64,000 bases of DNA from Haloferax marinum (GTDB taxonomy: Archaea; Halobacteriota; Halobacteria; Halobacteriales; Haloferacaceae): the NCBI RefSeq assembly GCF_009674625.1, contig NZ_WKJQ01000001.1, positions 62,001 through 126,000 of the forward strand. Direction: 5' to 3'. This document shows, piece after piece, positions 8,311-16,365 of the stretch (position 1 is its first letter; each line of letters starts with the position of its first letter). The position numbers were made by a program, and so were the translations under genes. The notes under the pieces were generated by a model, which was not told the origin of the DNA, made no database searches, and saw only the letters and a program-made list of their open reading frames with translations.

Positions 8311-8892
8311 TCAGCGATTCACTCGAGCGGCCTGCGACGCCAGTTCGAGGTCGTCCTGTGGTCGAGTGACGATACTCGGACCGTGACCGGTGTGTATCTC
8401 GGTCACTTCGTCGCCCGCAACCTCTCGAAGGCGGTCGATGCTCTGGATGAGTACCTCACGGTCGCCTTCTGGAAGGTCGGTGCGGCCGAATCCGCCGTTC
8501 GCAAAGACGAGGTCGCCGGCGAAGCAGACGCCCGACCCACGCGAGAAGAAACAGAGGTGGTCGTCTTTGTGACCCGGTGTGTGGATGGCTTCGTACACGT
8601 CGTCGCCGATTTGGATGCGCTCGCCGTCTTCGATTCGGTTGTCGACGGCGAGATTACCTGCGTCGTACCCCCACGTCTGGACGTCGAACGCCTCGCGGAG
8701 GGCGTCGACGTTCCCGACGTGGTCGGGGTGCGTGTGCGTGAGATAGACGGCGTCGAGGTGGTCGGTCACGTCGCTGACCGCCGAGACGATGTCGAAGTTT
8801 GCACCCGCATCGACGAGCGCCGTCGTCTCTCCCTCCACGAGAAAGGCGTTGCTCGTGAAGACGCGAATCCCCTGTGCGAGGTTGCGAATCAT
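8311..8892 (-). CDS. MBL-fold metallo-hydrolase
   Basis: This 193-residue protein carries the metallo-beta-lactamase signature THTHPDHVGN near residue 55, then HTPGHKDDHLC, FAGDLVF and a final HTGHGP, giving the full set of His/Asp ligands for a two-metal centre. The layout is closest to glyoxalase II/persulfide-dioxygenase-like or general hydrolases; the substrate is not evident. ATG 8892 was chosen because the protein then begins with the first beta strand (MIRNLAQGIRVFTSNAFLVEGE); upstream codons to 8958 add an unrelated peptide. Confidence 0.85.
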   Translation of the reverse strand: MIRNLAQGIRVFTSNAFLVEGETTALVDAGANFDIVSAVSDVTDHLDAVYLTHTHPDHVGNVDALREAFDVQTWGYDAGNLAVDNRIEDGERIQIGDDVYEAIHTPGHKDDHLCFFSRGSGVCFAGDLVFANGGFGRTDLPEGDREVLIQSIDRLREVAGDEVTEIHTGHGPSIVTRPQDDLELASQAARVNR

Positions 8893-8987
8893 AACACATG
8901 GTAAGACGAGTGGGGCCTTTCCTGTTGTGGGCCGAAACCGAATCATCGTCGCTTCCAACCATTCTGTCTGAACAGGAGTTTTCCCGA

Positions 8988-9021
8988 AAATCTATAGCCT
9001 GCCATACCATGGTATGGTATA
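8988..9021 (+). promoter_or_regulatory. hicBA promoter with 16-bp palindromic operator
   Basis: A TATA-like element (CTATAG, about 8992-8997) lies 25-30 bases before the hicB start at 9022, fitting a leaderless or near-leaderless transcript. Between it and the start sits the perfect 16-base palindrome CCATACCATGGTATGG at 9002-9017. Its position would let a bound protein block TFB/RNA polymerase, as expected for autoregulation by an antitoxin. Confidence 0.6.
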
Positions 9022-9246
9022 ATGAGCGAAGCCCGTGCCCCAGACAACTCCAAAGACACCGTCACAATCGTCAAGGACGGGGATTGGTTCGTCGCGACAG
9101 ACGAGTCTACGGGCGTAGCCAGTCAGGGAAAGACTCGCCCTGAAGCACTTGCAATGCTTGCTGAGGCAATAGAGCTCCACGAGTCGCCGCTCCCTGCTGA
9201 TGTCGATGAAGAATCTCTCGAAAGTTCTGACGCACCCTGGTTCTGA
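9022..9246 (+). CDS. hicB: HicB-like antitoxin
   Basis: The 74-residue protein has the short HicB fold: VTIVKDGDWFVATDESTGVASQGKTRPEA, a partial RNase-H-like sheet, followed by the EAL-rich helix AMLAEAIELH and an acidic tail. It lacks a separate ribbon-helix-helix domain, so DNA binding, if any, must come from the short form or from the HicA-HicB complex. It precedes a HicA gene by 57 bases and has a palindromic operator immediately upstream. Together they form a type II toxin-antitoxin module in which HicB blocks the HicA RNA-binding site. Confidence 0.82.
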   Translation: MSEARAPDNSKDTVTIVKDGDWFVATDESTGVASQGKTRPEALAMLAEAIELHESPLPADVDEESLESSDAPWF

Positions 9247-9303
9247 TGAGGACTCGCTCGCGCGTGCGTGATTTTTAGTACCCACACCTATTGGCATACT
9301 ATC

Positions 9304-9546
9304 GTGTCACGACGGACCTACAGCGGCCAAGAAGTCGTCAAGGTCCTCCGGAAGATGCGATATCGTCCTGCTGGACGAACCGGGAGCCACGTCCGTCTCG
9401 TGTACAAGCACCCAGATGGGGATGTCCGCCGTGTGACCGTGCCGATGCACAAAGAGATTGCAGTAGGCACGCTGCGGAAGATTGCGGAACAGGCCGGCGC
9501 AAAGGACTTCGACAAGTTCTGCGAGTGGATTGACGACCTCTCGTAG
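9304..9546 (+). CDS. hicA: HicA-like mRNA interferase toxin
   Basis: The 80-residue product begins SRRTYSGQEVVKVLRKMRYRP and contains the HicA double-stranded RNA-binding-like core with GSHVRLVYKHPD; the His of GSH is the catalytic residue in known HicA toxins. The C-terminal PMHKEIAVGTLRKIAEQAG is the usual helix. I set the start at GTG 9304, because the twelve codons before it from 9268 do not belong to the family. Order antitoxin-then-toxin is the less common one for hicAB but is frequent in archaea. Confidence 0.85.
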   Translation: MSRRTYSGQEVVKVLRKMRYRPAGRTGSHVRLVYKHPDGDVRRVTVPMHKEIAVGTLRKIAEQAGAKDFDKFCEWIDDLS

Positions 9547-9645
9547 TCGGTTCGTCTGTTAGAGCACACCACCGGCAATCACGAACGGATGGAATGCCTT
9601 TAGTAGGACTCAACCAAGACCAAGAACCGACTCTGGGGACCCCAC

Positions 9646-10644
9646 ATGCGCCAATACCTCGACCTCGTCACCGACGTTCTCGGCACCGGCACGCACAAAC
9701 CCAACAGAACGGGTGTAGACACCATCTCTGGGTTTTCGAAGCACTACGAAGTCGACCTGCAGGAGGGCTTTCCGCTTCTCACCACGAAAGACCTCTCAGG
9801 GTTCCGCTGGAACTCGCTCATCCACGAACTGCTGTGGTATCTCTCCGGCGAAGAACACATCAAGAACCTCCGCGAGGAGACCGGTATCTGGAACGCGTGG
9901 GCGGACGACGAAGGGCACCTCGATACGGCTTACGGGCGCTTCTGGCGACGGTATCCGGTCCCCGAAGACGGCCTGCCGGGTGAGGCGTGGCCCGACGCCG
10001 ACCAGCACTGGATGAACGACGAAGGAACGTTCGACCAACTCGCGTACGTCCTCGACACGCTCGAAGAGAACCCCAACTCCCGGCGGATGGTCATCAACGC
10101 GTGGCACCCCGCGAACGCCGCCGTCTCGACCCTTCCGCCGTGTCACTACACGTTCGTCTTCAACGTGCAGGGCGACGAACTCAACCTTCACCTGACCCAG
10201 CGCTCGGGCGACATCGCCCTCGGCGTCCCGTTCAACCTCGCGGCGTACGCCATCCTCGCGCAGGTCGTCGCCCAACAGACCGGGTTCGAACTCGGCAAGT
10301 TCGCCCACACTATCGTCGACGCACACGTCTACTGCGGAACCGGCGAGCGCGGTGCGTGGTACGGCGACAACCTCGACGAACTTCAGGCCCGTCTCGCAGA
10401 CGTCGAATCCCGCGAGGAGTACCTCGACGTGCGTGACTGGTTGCTCGACGCCGCACCTGCCGAAGCAGAAGGCGAGGAGGACTACGACCACGTCCCCGGA
10501 CTGCTCTTGCAGGCCGCAAGAGAACCGCGCGACTGCCCGACGCTCGACGTCGCCGACGTCCCTCTCTCGGACCTCACGTTCGACGATATCGTCCTCCGCG
10601 ACTACGACCCCGCCGACGGGATTCGCTTCGCGGTGGCCGAATGA
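9646..10644 (+). CDS. thyA: thymidylate synthase
   Basis: The 332-residue enzyme shows all ThyA signatures: FPLLTTKDLSGFRW, IHELLWYLSGEEHIKNL, the catalytic cysteine in LPPCHYTFVFNV at about residue 165, QRSGDIALGVPFNLAAYAIL, and HIVDAHVY-type HTIVDAHVYC. It methylates dUMP to dTMP with methylene-tetrahydrofolate, producing dihydrofolate. The region between about residues 235 and 295 is an acidic insertion relative to bacterial ThyA. Its stop overlaps the start of the dihydrofolate reductase gene (ATGA), so the dTMP cycle enzymes are translationally coupled. Confidence 0.96.
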   Translation: MRQYLDLVTDVLGTGTHKPNRTGVDTISGFSKHYEVDLQEGFPLLTTKDLSGFRWNSLIHELLWYLSGEEHIKNLREETGIWNAWADDEGHLDTAYGRFWRRYPVPEDGLPGEAWPDADQHWMNDEGTFDQLAYVLDTLEENPNSRRMVINAWHPANAAVSTLPPCHYTFVFNVQGDELNLHLTQRSGDIALGVPFNLAAYAILAQVVAQQTGFELGKFAHTIVDAHVYCGTGERGAWYGDNLDELQARLADVESREEYLDVRDWLLDAAPAEAEGEEDYDHVPGLLLQAAREPRDCPTLDVADVPLSDLTFDDIVLRDYDPADGIRFAVAE

Positions 10645-11195
10645 GCGACGAAGACGGCGACCAGTCGGCGACGGCGAGCGAAGATTCGATTCAGTTCGTC
10701 CTCGTCGCCGCCGTCGCAGAAAACGGCGTCATCGGACGCGACGGCGACATGCCGTGGCACCTGCCGGAAGACCTCAAACACTTCAAAGAGACGACGATGG
10801 GCCATCCCGTCGTCATGGGACGAAAGACCTACGAGAGCATCGCTCGGCAACTCGACGGCCCGCTTCCAGGGCGGCAGAGCGTCGTCCTGACGAGTCGTGA
10901 CCTCGACCTGCCGGACGGTGCACAGACTGCCGCGTCGATAGCCGAGGCAGTCGACGCGAGCGTCACCGTCGCGAACGAGATGGGCGTCGAGACGGTGTAC
11001 GTCGTCGGCGGTGCGACGGTGTACGAGCAGTTCCTCGACCGCGCGTCGAAGCTCGTCCTCACCGAACTCGACGACACGTACGAGGGCGACACGCGCTTTC
11101 CCGACTGGGACCGAGACGAGTGGGTCGAAACCGACCGCGACACCCGAGACGGGTTTTCGTTCGTCGAATACGAACGCCGTGAGGCGCAGTCGTGA
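10641..11195 (+). CDS. hdrA: dihydrofolate reductase (HdrA-like)
   Basis: The 184-residue protein contains LVAAVAENGVIGRDGDMPWHLPEDLKHFKETT, with the active-site Asp in the helix after MPWHLP, VVMGRKTYESI for NADPH binding and VYVVGGATVYEQFL near residue 125. It reduces dihydrofolate to tetrahydrofolate. A short acidic N-terminal extension of about 14 residues precedes the enzyme core. The gene sits between thyA and a DUF4177 gene with 4-base overlaps at both ends. In Haloferax the reductase linked to thymidylate synthase is called hdrA, which fits this arrangement. Confidence 0.93.
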   Translation: MSDEDGDQSATASEDSIQFVLVAAVAENGVIGRDGDMPWHLPEDLKHFKETTMGHPVVMGRKTYESIARQLDGPLPGRQSVVLTSRDLDLPDGAQTAASIAEAVDASVTVANEMGVETVYVVGGATVYEQFLDRASKLVLTELDDTYEGDTRFPDWDRDEWVETDRDTRDGFSFVEYERREAQS

Positions 11196-11398
11196 GCGAC
11201 GCCCACGAGACGCGGTGGGAGTACAAAATCGTCCGAACGGCCGACGGTGGCCTCTTCAGCGGCGACACCGCACCGATGGAAGACGCACTCGACTCGCTCG
11301 GTGGCGACGGCTGGGAACTCGTCGATACCATCTCCGACTCCCGCGGTGCAGGCGCGGGAAGCGGACAGACGGCGCTCGTGTTCAAACGGCCGAAGTGA
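11192..11398 (+). CDS. small DUF4177-like protein
   Basis: This 68-residue protein starts at GTG 11192, overlapping the dihydrofolate reductase stop. The pattern RWEYKIVRTA...LDSLGGDGWELVDTI...ALVFKRPK is the single-sheet DUF4177 layout (a WEYK start, a GWELV centre and an FKR end). Function is unknown. Its place as third gene of the thyA operon suggests co-expression with thymidylate synthesis, though DUF4177 genes occur in many settings. Confidence 0.8.
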   Translation: MSDAHETRWEYKIVRTADGGLFSGDTAPMEDALDSLGGDGWELVDTISDSRGAGAGSGQTALVFKRPK

Positions 11399-11416
11399 CG
11401 CGATTGACTGGTCGAG

Positions 11417-11902
11417 TTAGCCTTCGAGCGGCCGGTAGAGCGGATTCGACCCGTCGTTCTCGATGGTCACCATCTCCTCTCCGTCGAAGACGATGGTCAG
11501 CGACTCGTAGTCGCTCGGAATCGAGACGACGGCGTCCATCGTCGTCCGCGGCGTGCAGTCGTCTGACGGCGGCTTCTGACTGTCTTCGTCCGGACCCGTC
11601 GTCAGTCGGTAGACGTACTCGCCGTCTGCGACCGTCTCGACGGTTCCGTCGATTCTGACGCTCGGCGTCTCGTGTGTGAACGTCCGGTTGAACGCGAACG
11701 TCGTCTGCTCACCAGCAGGCATTCGGACGACCCACGACGACGGGGCAGTCTCGTCGGGGGCGAGACAGCCAGTGGCAGCAGAGATGGAGGACGTGGGTGA
11801 AGTCGTAGTCTCCGTCGGCGTGACGAACGCGACAGAGGCACCGCCGAGCACGACGCCGACGACGAACACCGCGACGAGGGCGGTCAGAGAGTAGGAAGAC
11901 AT
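11417..11902 (-). CDS. secreted or membrane-anchored haloarchaeal protein, unknown
   Basis: The 161-residue product has one N-terminal hydrophobic helix (LTALVAVFVVGVVLGGASVAF) and then a Thr/Ser-rich linker and a beta-rich domain with two cysteines (TGCLAPDE and SDDCTPRT) that could form a disulfide. It is likely an exported protein held by its signal anchor. It lies downstream of sufB on the same strand but 57 bases away and with no functional link visible. Confidence 0.7.
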   Translation of the reverse strand: MSSYSLTALVAVFVVGVVLGGASVAFVTPTETTTSPTSSISAATGCLAPDETAPSSWVVRMPAGEQTTFAFNRTFTHETPSVRIDGTVETVADGEYVYRLTTGPDEDSQKPPSDDCTPRTTMDAVVSIPSDYESLTIVFDGEEMVTIENDGSNPLYRPLEG

Positions 11903-11959
11903 ACGTAATCTGACGGCTCGGAGACGAATAATAACAGAGTGAGGGACGGTATCGAGGAA

Positions 11960-13393
11960 CTAGCCGAGACTACCCTCCATCTCGAGTTCGACCAGTCGGT
12001 TGAGTTCGACGGCGTACTCGATTGGGAGTTCTTTCGTGATGGGTTCGATGAACCCCGAAACGATCATCTGCTTGGCTTCCTCGTCGTCGAGGCCGCGAGA
12101 CTGGAGATAGAAGATGTCTTCGTCGCCAATCTTGCCGACGGTGGCCTCGTGTGCGACGTCGACTCTGTTCTCGTGAATCTCGATGTGGGGCATCGTGTCC
12201 GACGTCGAGACGTTGTCGAACATCAACGCGTCACACTCGACAGAACACGACGAGTCGGTCGACCCGTGTGCGATTCGGACGAGACCGCGGTAGTTGGTCC
12301 GGCCGCCACCCCGTGAGATAGATTTCGAGACGATGGTGGATTTGGTCTCCGGAGCGTTGTGGTAGACTTTTGCGCCGGTGTCGATGTTCTGGCCCTCACT
12401 GGCGAAGGCGATGGTGATGTGGTTGTCCGACGCACCGCGACCGTTGAGAATCGTCGCGGGGTAGAGCATCGTGACTTTCGAGCCCATCGACCCCGAAATC
12501 CACTCCATCCGTCCGTTCTTGCCGACGATAGCGCGCTTCGTGTTCAGGTTGTACGTGTTCTTCGACCAGTTCTGGACGGTCGAGTACTGCACGTGCGCCC
12601 CCTCTTTGACGAAGACTTCGACACACCCCGAGTGGAGGTTGAACGCGGAGTATTTCGGTGCGGAACAGCCCTCGATGTAGTGAACCTCTGAGTTCTTCTC
12701 CGCGACGATGAGCGTGTGTTCGAACTGGCCCATCCCGGCGGAGTTCATGCGGAAGTACGCCTGGACCGGCATGTCGACGGTGACCCCCTCGGGGACGTAG
12801 ACGAACGACCCGCCGGACCAGATTGCACCGTGGAGTGCGGCGAACTTGTTGTCACTCGGCGGGACGCACTTCGTCATGAAGTACTCCTCGACCAAGTCGG
12901 GGTGTTCCCGGACGGCTTTGTCCATATCCATGAAGATGACACCCTCTTTTTCCCACTCCTCGCGCATGTTCTGGTAGACGATTTCGGACTCGTACTGGGC
13001 TCCGACGCCCGAGAGGGCGTTCTTCTCGGCTTCTGGGATGCCCAGTTTGTCGAACGTGTCTTTGATATCCTCTGGCAGGTCGTTCCAGTCACGAACTCCG
13101 CCGCGGACTTCGACGTCGGGGCGGATGTACGGGACGATGCTGTCGACGTCTACTTCCGAGAGGTCGGGTTGCCCTGGCCACCCAATCGGCATCGGCATCG
13201 CGTCGAACATCCGCAAGGCACGGAGGCGGCGCTCCAGCATCCACTCCGGTTCACCCTTGTCTTCGGAGATGACCCGGACGGTCTCTTCGTTGAGACCCTT
13301 TTCGGCCACGAACGCGGCCTTCTGTTCCTTCTTGAAGTCGAAGCGGTTCTGGACGTCCGCCTCCTCGAAGTGCTTCTCTTGGCGAGTACTCAT
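11960..13393 (-). CDS. sufB: Fe-S cluster assembly scaffold protein SufB
   Basis: The 477-residue protein is a full-length SufB: ESEIVYQNMREEWEKEGVIFMDMDKAV, a long right-handed beta helix, CSAPKYSAFNLHSGCVEVFVKEGA, GSMGSKVTMLYPA and the C-terminal GLDDEEAKQMIVSGFIEPI. SufB with SufC and SufD builds Fe-S clusters using ATP and cysteine-derived sulfur. Neither sufC nor sufD is adjacent: the 5' neighbour on the other side is a zinc-ribbon membrane protein and the 3' neighbour a secreted protein. It is therefore either a solitary sufB or a second copy besides a sufCBD operon elsewhere. Confidence 0.93.
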   Translation of the reverse strand: MSTRQEKHFEEADVQNRFDFKKEQKAAFVAEKGLNEETVRVISEDKGEPEWMLERRLRALRMFDAMPMPIGWPGQPDLSEVDVDSIVPYIRPDVEVRGGVRDWNDLPEDIKDTFDKLGIPEAEKNALSGVGAQYESEIVYQNMREEWEKEGVIFMDMDKAVREHPDLVEEYFMTKCVPPSDNKFAALHGAIWSGGSFVYVPEGVTVDMPVQAYFRMNSAGMGQFEHTLIVAEKNSEVHYIEGCSAPKYSAFNLHSGCVEVFVKEGAHVQYSTVQNWSKNTYNLNTKRAIVGKNGRMEWISGSMGSKVTMLYPATILNGRGASDNHITIAFASEGQNIDTGAKVYHNAPETKSTIVSKSISRGGGRTNYRGLVRIAHGSTDSSCSVECDALMFDNVSTSDTMPHIEIHENRVDVAHEATVGKIGDEDIFYLQSRGLDDEEAKQMIVSGFIEPITKELPIEYAVELNRLVELEMEGSLG

Positions 13394-13564
13394 AACACCA
13401 GTCTAGGGGTTCTCTGAGGATATGAGGGTGCCTCCTACGTGTAGGCCGGAAGAGAGTCTCTCCCGCCAGAATAACCGGTATTTGTGGGACAGAAGACCGC
13501 GACACGCACCTACATTTATCCTGTTAACCGTCGTAATATCGACACCCTCGACCGGAGACCTCCT

Positions 13565-14410
13565 ATGACAGCTTCAACACTCGTCGACCGGATTCGCCAA
13601 CCCGAATACACCGGTGAGAACCGATGTATGCCCTGTACCATCGTGAACGTCGTCATCGCGGCCGGACTGAGCCTCCTGCTCGGATTCGTGTGGGCACCGC
13701 TCGTCGTCATCTCGTTCGCCATCTTCGTCGCCGCCATCTACACCCGTGGCTACCTCGTTCCGGGGACGCCCACGCTCACGAAGCGGTACTTCCCGGACCG
13801 CGTCCTCAGGTGGTTCGACAAGGAGCCGTCGCCCACCGAGATGGGCGTCCAAAGCGACGTCGGACTGGGTACTGGCGAGAAACCATCGTTCGACGTCGAG
13901 GCAGTGTTGCAGGAGGCCGGCGCGCTCGAACCCTGTGAGGACATCGACGACCTGTGTTTGACCGCCGACTTCGAATCCGAGTGGGCTCGAGAAATCGAGC
14001 GAACGGACGACGCGGCCGTTCGGAAGCGCCTCGCGTCCATCCTCGGCGTCGACGAAGAACAGGTCACACTGAAACAACGGGACCGATGGTTCGCCGCCGC
14101 CGTCGACGGAGTATACGTCGGTCAGTGGGATTCACACGCCGCGCTCACCGCCGACGTGGCGACCGACGTAGCCCTCGAACCCCGACTCGACGGCTGGGAC
14201 GGGTTCGGCAACGACCAACGAAGCGCGCTGGCGAGGGGACTCCGAATCTACCTCGATTCGTGCCCTGACTGCGGTGGAAACGTCGAGTTCGGAGAGGAGA
14301 CGGCAGAGTCCTGCTGTCGGTCGTGGGAGGTCCTCGTCATTCGATGTGACGACTGTGGAAGTCGGTTGTTCGAGATCGACCTCTCGGAAGTCGAAGAAGC
14401 ACCAGCCTGA
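13565..14410 (+). CDS. membrane protein with C-terminal zinc ribbon, paralogue of the gene at 3345-4166
   Basis: The 281-residue protein starts at ATG 13565 (the reading frame from 13484 adds an unlikely peptide). After MPCTIVN it has a long hydrophobic region at about residues 20-55, probably two helices, then a soluble part and a C-terminal zinc ribbon with CPDCGGN and CDDCGSR near residues 235-270. The central block FESEWAREIERTDD...RLASILGVDEEQVTLKQRDRWFAAAVDG aligns with the gene at 3345-4166. Function unknown; the paired copies show a small lineage family. Confidence 0.75.
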   Translation: MTASTLVDRIRQPEYTGENRCMPCTIVNVVIAAGLSLLLGFVWAPLVVISFAIFVAAIYTRGYLVPGTPTLTKRYFPDRVLRWFDKEPSPTEMGVQSDVGLGTGEKPSFDVEAVLQEAGALEPCEDIDDLCLTADFESEWAREIERTDDAAVRKRLASILGVDEEQVTLKQRDRWFAAAVDGVYVGQWDSHAALTADVATDVALEPRLDGWDGFGNDQRSALARGLRIYLDSCPDCGGNVEFGEETAESCCRSWEVLVIRCDDCGSRLFEIDLSEVEEAPA

Positions 14411-14501
14411 CGGTATCCGACCGACCCCGCTGCCGTCTCGTCGCGACGAATTACCCACACCCAGCGGTGAAGATTTGCCGCAGTGACACCTATCTCTCCG
14501 T

Positions 14502-14684
14502 ATGAGCAAAGCCCGCTTCGAAGTGTACACCGACGCCCACGGTGAGTACCGATGGCGTCTCGTCCACGACAACGGAAACATCCTCGCCGACTCCGGTGAG
14601 GGCTACGCGTCGAAACAGAAGGCCAAACAGGGTATCGAGAGCCTCAAACGCAACGTTCCAGAGGCCGCCGTCGTCGAAACGTGA
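14502..14684 (+). CDS. UPF0339/DUF1508 (YegP-like) small protein
   Basis: The 60-residue protein has one DUF1508 unit: ARFEVYTDAHGEYRWRLVHDNGNILADSGEGYASKQKAKQGIESLKRN is the usual beta-beta-beta-alpha layout with YRWRL, NGNILADSGEGY and KQGIESLK. Proteins of this family are small and of unknown role. It lies 125 bases before the proteasome alpha gene on the same strand, an arrangement I recall from Haloferax (HVO_2922 next to psmA2). Confidence 0.88.
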   Translation: MSKARFEVYTDAHGEYRWRLVHDNGNILADSGEGYASKQKAKQGIESLKRNVPEAAVVET

Positions 14685-14808
14685 CACTGCAACTGCGGAG
14701 CGGTCACGTGAACCCCACTACACTGCCGGGTGTGGAGGCTTTTTCCGCCTCCGGAACCGACCACGTGGTAATGACGAACATCGCCTTCCAGAACGAGGTC
14801 GTCGTTCG

Positions 14809-15537
14809 ATGAACCGAAACGACAAACAGGCGTACGACCGCGGTACGTCGCTGTTCTCTCCAGATGGCCGAATCTACCAGGTCGAGTACGCCCGAGAGGC
14901 GGTCAAACGTGGTGCGCCGGTCGTCGGCATCCGGACGACCGATGGCGTCGTCCTCGTCGGCCAGCGGTCGTCTCCGTCGTCGCTCATGGAGACCAAGAGC
15001 ATCGAGAAGATTCACAAACTGGACGACCATCTCGGTGCCGCCAGCGCCGGCCACGTCGCCGACGCCCGCAAACTCATCGACTTCGCCCGAACGACTGCAC
15101 AGCGTGAACGACTCCGCTACGGCGAACCAATCGGTGTCGAAGTGCTCACGAAGGCAGTCACCGACGACATCCAAGAGAGCACGCAGTCCGGCGGCAGGCG
15201 TCCGTACGGTGCGGCGCTCCTCATCGGCGGTGTCGAGAACGGACGAGCACGCCTCTTTGCGACCGACCCCTCCGGGACGCCGCAAGAGTGGAAGGCAGTC
15301 GCCATCGGTGGCCTCCGCAACGACATTCAAGAGGCACTCGAAGCGGGCTACACCGACGACATGACGCTGCAAGACGGCCTCGCACTCGCCCTTTCGGCGC
15401 TTCGAGAGGCGAACGACGAACTCTCCGCAGAAGACGTGAACGCCGTCATGCTCTCCGAAGACGGCTACACGGAACTCGACGACGAAGCGGTCGCCGAAGC
15501 GTTCGCGGACGCCGCTCCCGACGAAGACGAGGCGTAG
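14809..15537 (+). CDS. psmA: proteasome alpha subunit (PsmA2-like)
   Basis: The 242-residue product has the alpha-ring signature: YDRGTSLFSPDGRIYQVEYAREAVKRG and then GTTxxxx-free GAPVVGIRTTDGVVL, typical of non-catalytic alpha subunits that gate the 20S core. There is no N-terminal Thr propeptide, so it is not a beta subunit. Haloferax encodes two alpha subunits; this gene with the adjacent DUF1508 gene matches the minor one (PsmA2) by context. The ATG at 14809 gives the normal N-terminus; the frame from 14542 is an overlap artefact. The next gene begins at the base after its stop codon. Confidence 0.93.
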   Translation: MNRNDKQAYDRGTSLFSPDGRIYQVEYAREAVKRGAPVVGIRTTDGVVLVGQRSSPSSLMETKSIEKIHKLDDHLGAASAGHVADARKLIDFARTTAQRERLRYGEPIGVEVLTKAVTDDIQESTQSGGRRPYGAALLIGGVENGRARLFATDPSGTPQEWKAVAIGGLRNDIQEALEAGYTDDMTLQDGLALALSALREANDELSAEDVNAVMLSEDGYTELDDEAVAEAFADAAPDEDEA

Positions 15538-16332
15538 ATGCCGGACGGGGGCGTGGTGACGCTCGACCGCATCGCCGTCTATCCGGTGAAGTCGCTCGAC
15601 CCCGAGTTCGTCGCGAGCGCCGACGTCGTCGAAAACGGTGGTCTCTCCGGCGACCGAGAGTACGCTCTCTTCGACGACGACGGTAACTACGTCAACGGAA
15701 AACGAGAGCGGTCGATTCACCGAATCCGAAGTTCGGTCTCACTCGACGACGGGACGATTCGACTCACGGCACCCGACTGCGACGACTATCACGGCCCGAT
15801 AGACGCCGCAGACGAATGGCTCTCAGACTACGTCGGCTATCCAGTCGAACTTCGCCGCGACCCGGCAGGGGGGTTCCCCGACGACACCATCGCCAGCGGC
15901 CCGTCTATCATCTCGACAGCGACTATCGAAGCAGTGGCGTCGTGGTTCGACGGTATCGACACCGCCGAGATGCGTCGCCGTCTCCGGCCGAATCTCGAAC
16001 TCGACGCACCGGCCCCGTTCTGGGAAGACCACCTGTTCGACGGGCGAGCGACGCGCGTCGAATTCGAGGTCGGGGCAGTCTCGTTCGAGGGCGTCAACCC
16101 GTGCCAACGCTGTGTCGTTCCAACCCGTGACCCCGACACCGGCGACGGAACGCCGGGGTTCCGAGAGACGTTCGTGACGAAGCGCCGTGAGACACTCCCC
16201 GACTGGTCCGGTGGTGACTGGTTCGACCACGACTTCCGCGTCATGGTCAACACTGTCGTCCCCGAGTCGTCGTGGGGCGAGACGCTCACCGTGGGCGACG
16301 CCGTCGTCGTCGGCGACGTCGTCGTAGAGTGA
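15538..16332 (+). CDS. MOSC domain-containing protein
   Basis: The 264-residue protein has the N-terminal MOSC beta-barrel domain (LDRIAVYPVKSLDPEFV, GDREYALFDDDGNYVNGKR) and the MOSC core with NPCQRCVVPTRDPDTGDGTPGFRE, in which the cysteine pair is the likely molybdenum-cofactor sulfur-carrier site. MOSC proteins relay sulfur or Mo-cofactor, for example in amidoxime reduction. It starts immediately after the proteasome alpha stop codon and so is probably co-transcribed and coupled, with no obvious functional reason. Confidence 0.9.
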   Translation: MPDGGVVTLDRIAVYPVKSLDPEFVASADVVENGGLSGDREYALFDDDGNYVNGKRERSIHRIRSSVSLDDGTIRLTAPDCDDYHGPIDAADEWLSDYVGYPVELRRDPAGGFPDDTIASGPSIISTATIEAVASWFDGIDTAEMRRRLRPNLELDAPAPFWEDHLFDGRATRVEFEVGAVSFEGVNPCQRCVVPTRDPDTGDGTPGFRETFVTKRRETLPDWSGGDWFDHDFRVMVNTVVPESSWGETLTVGDAVVVGDVVVE

Positions 16333-16365
16333 AAGCCCCGCCTTCACCTCGTATCGACGCCGCTC

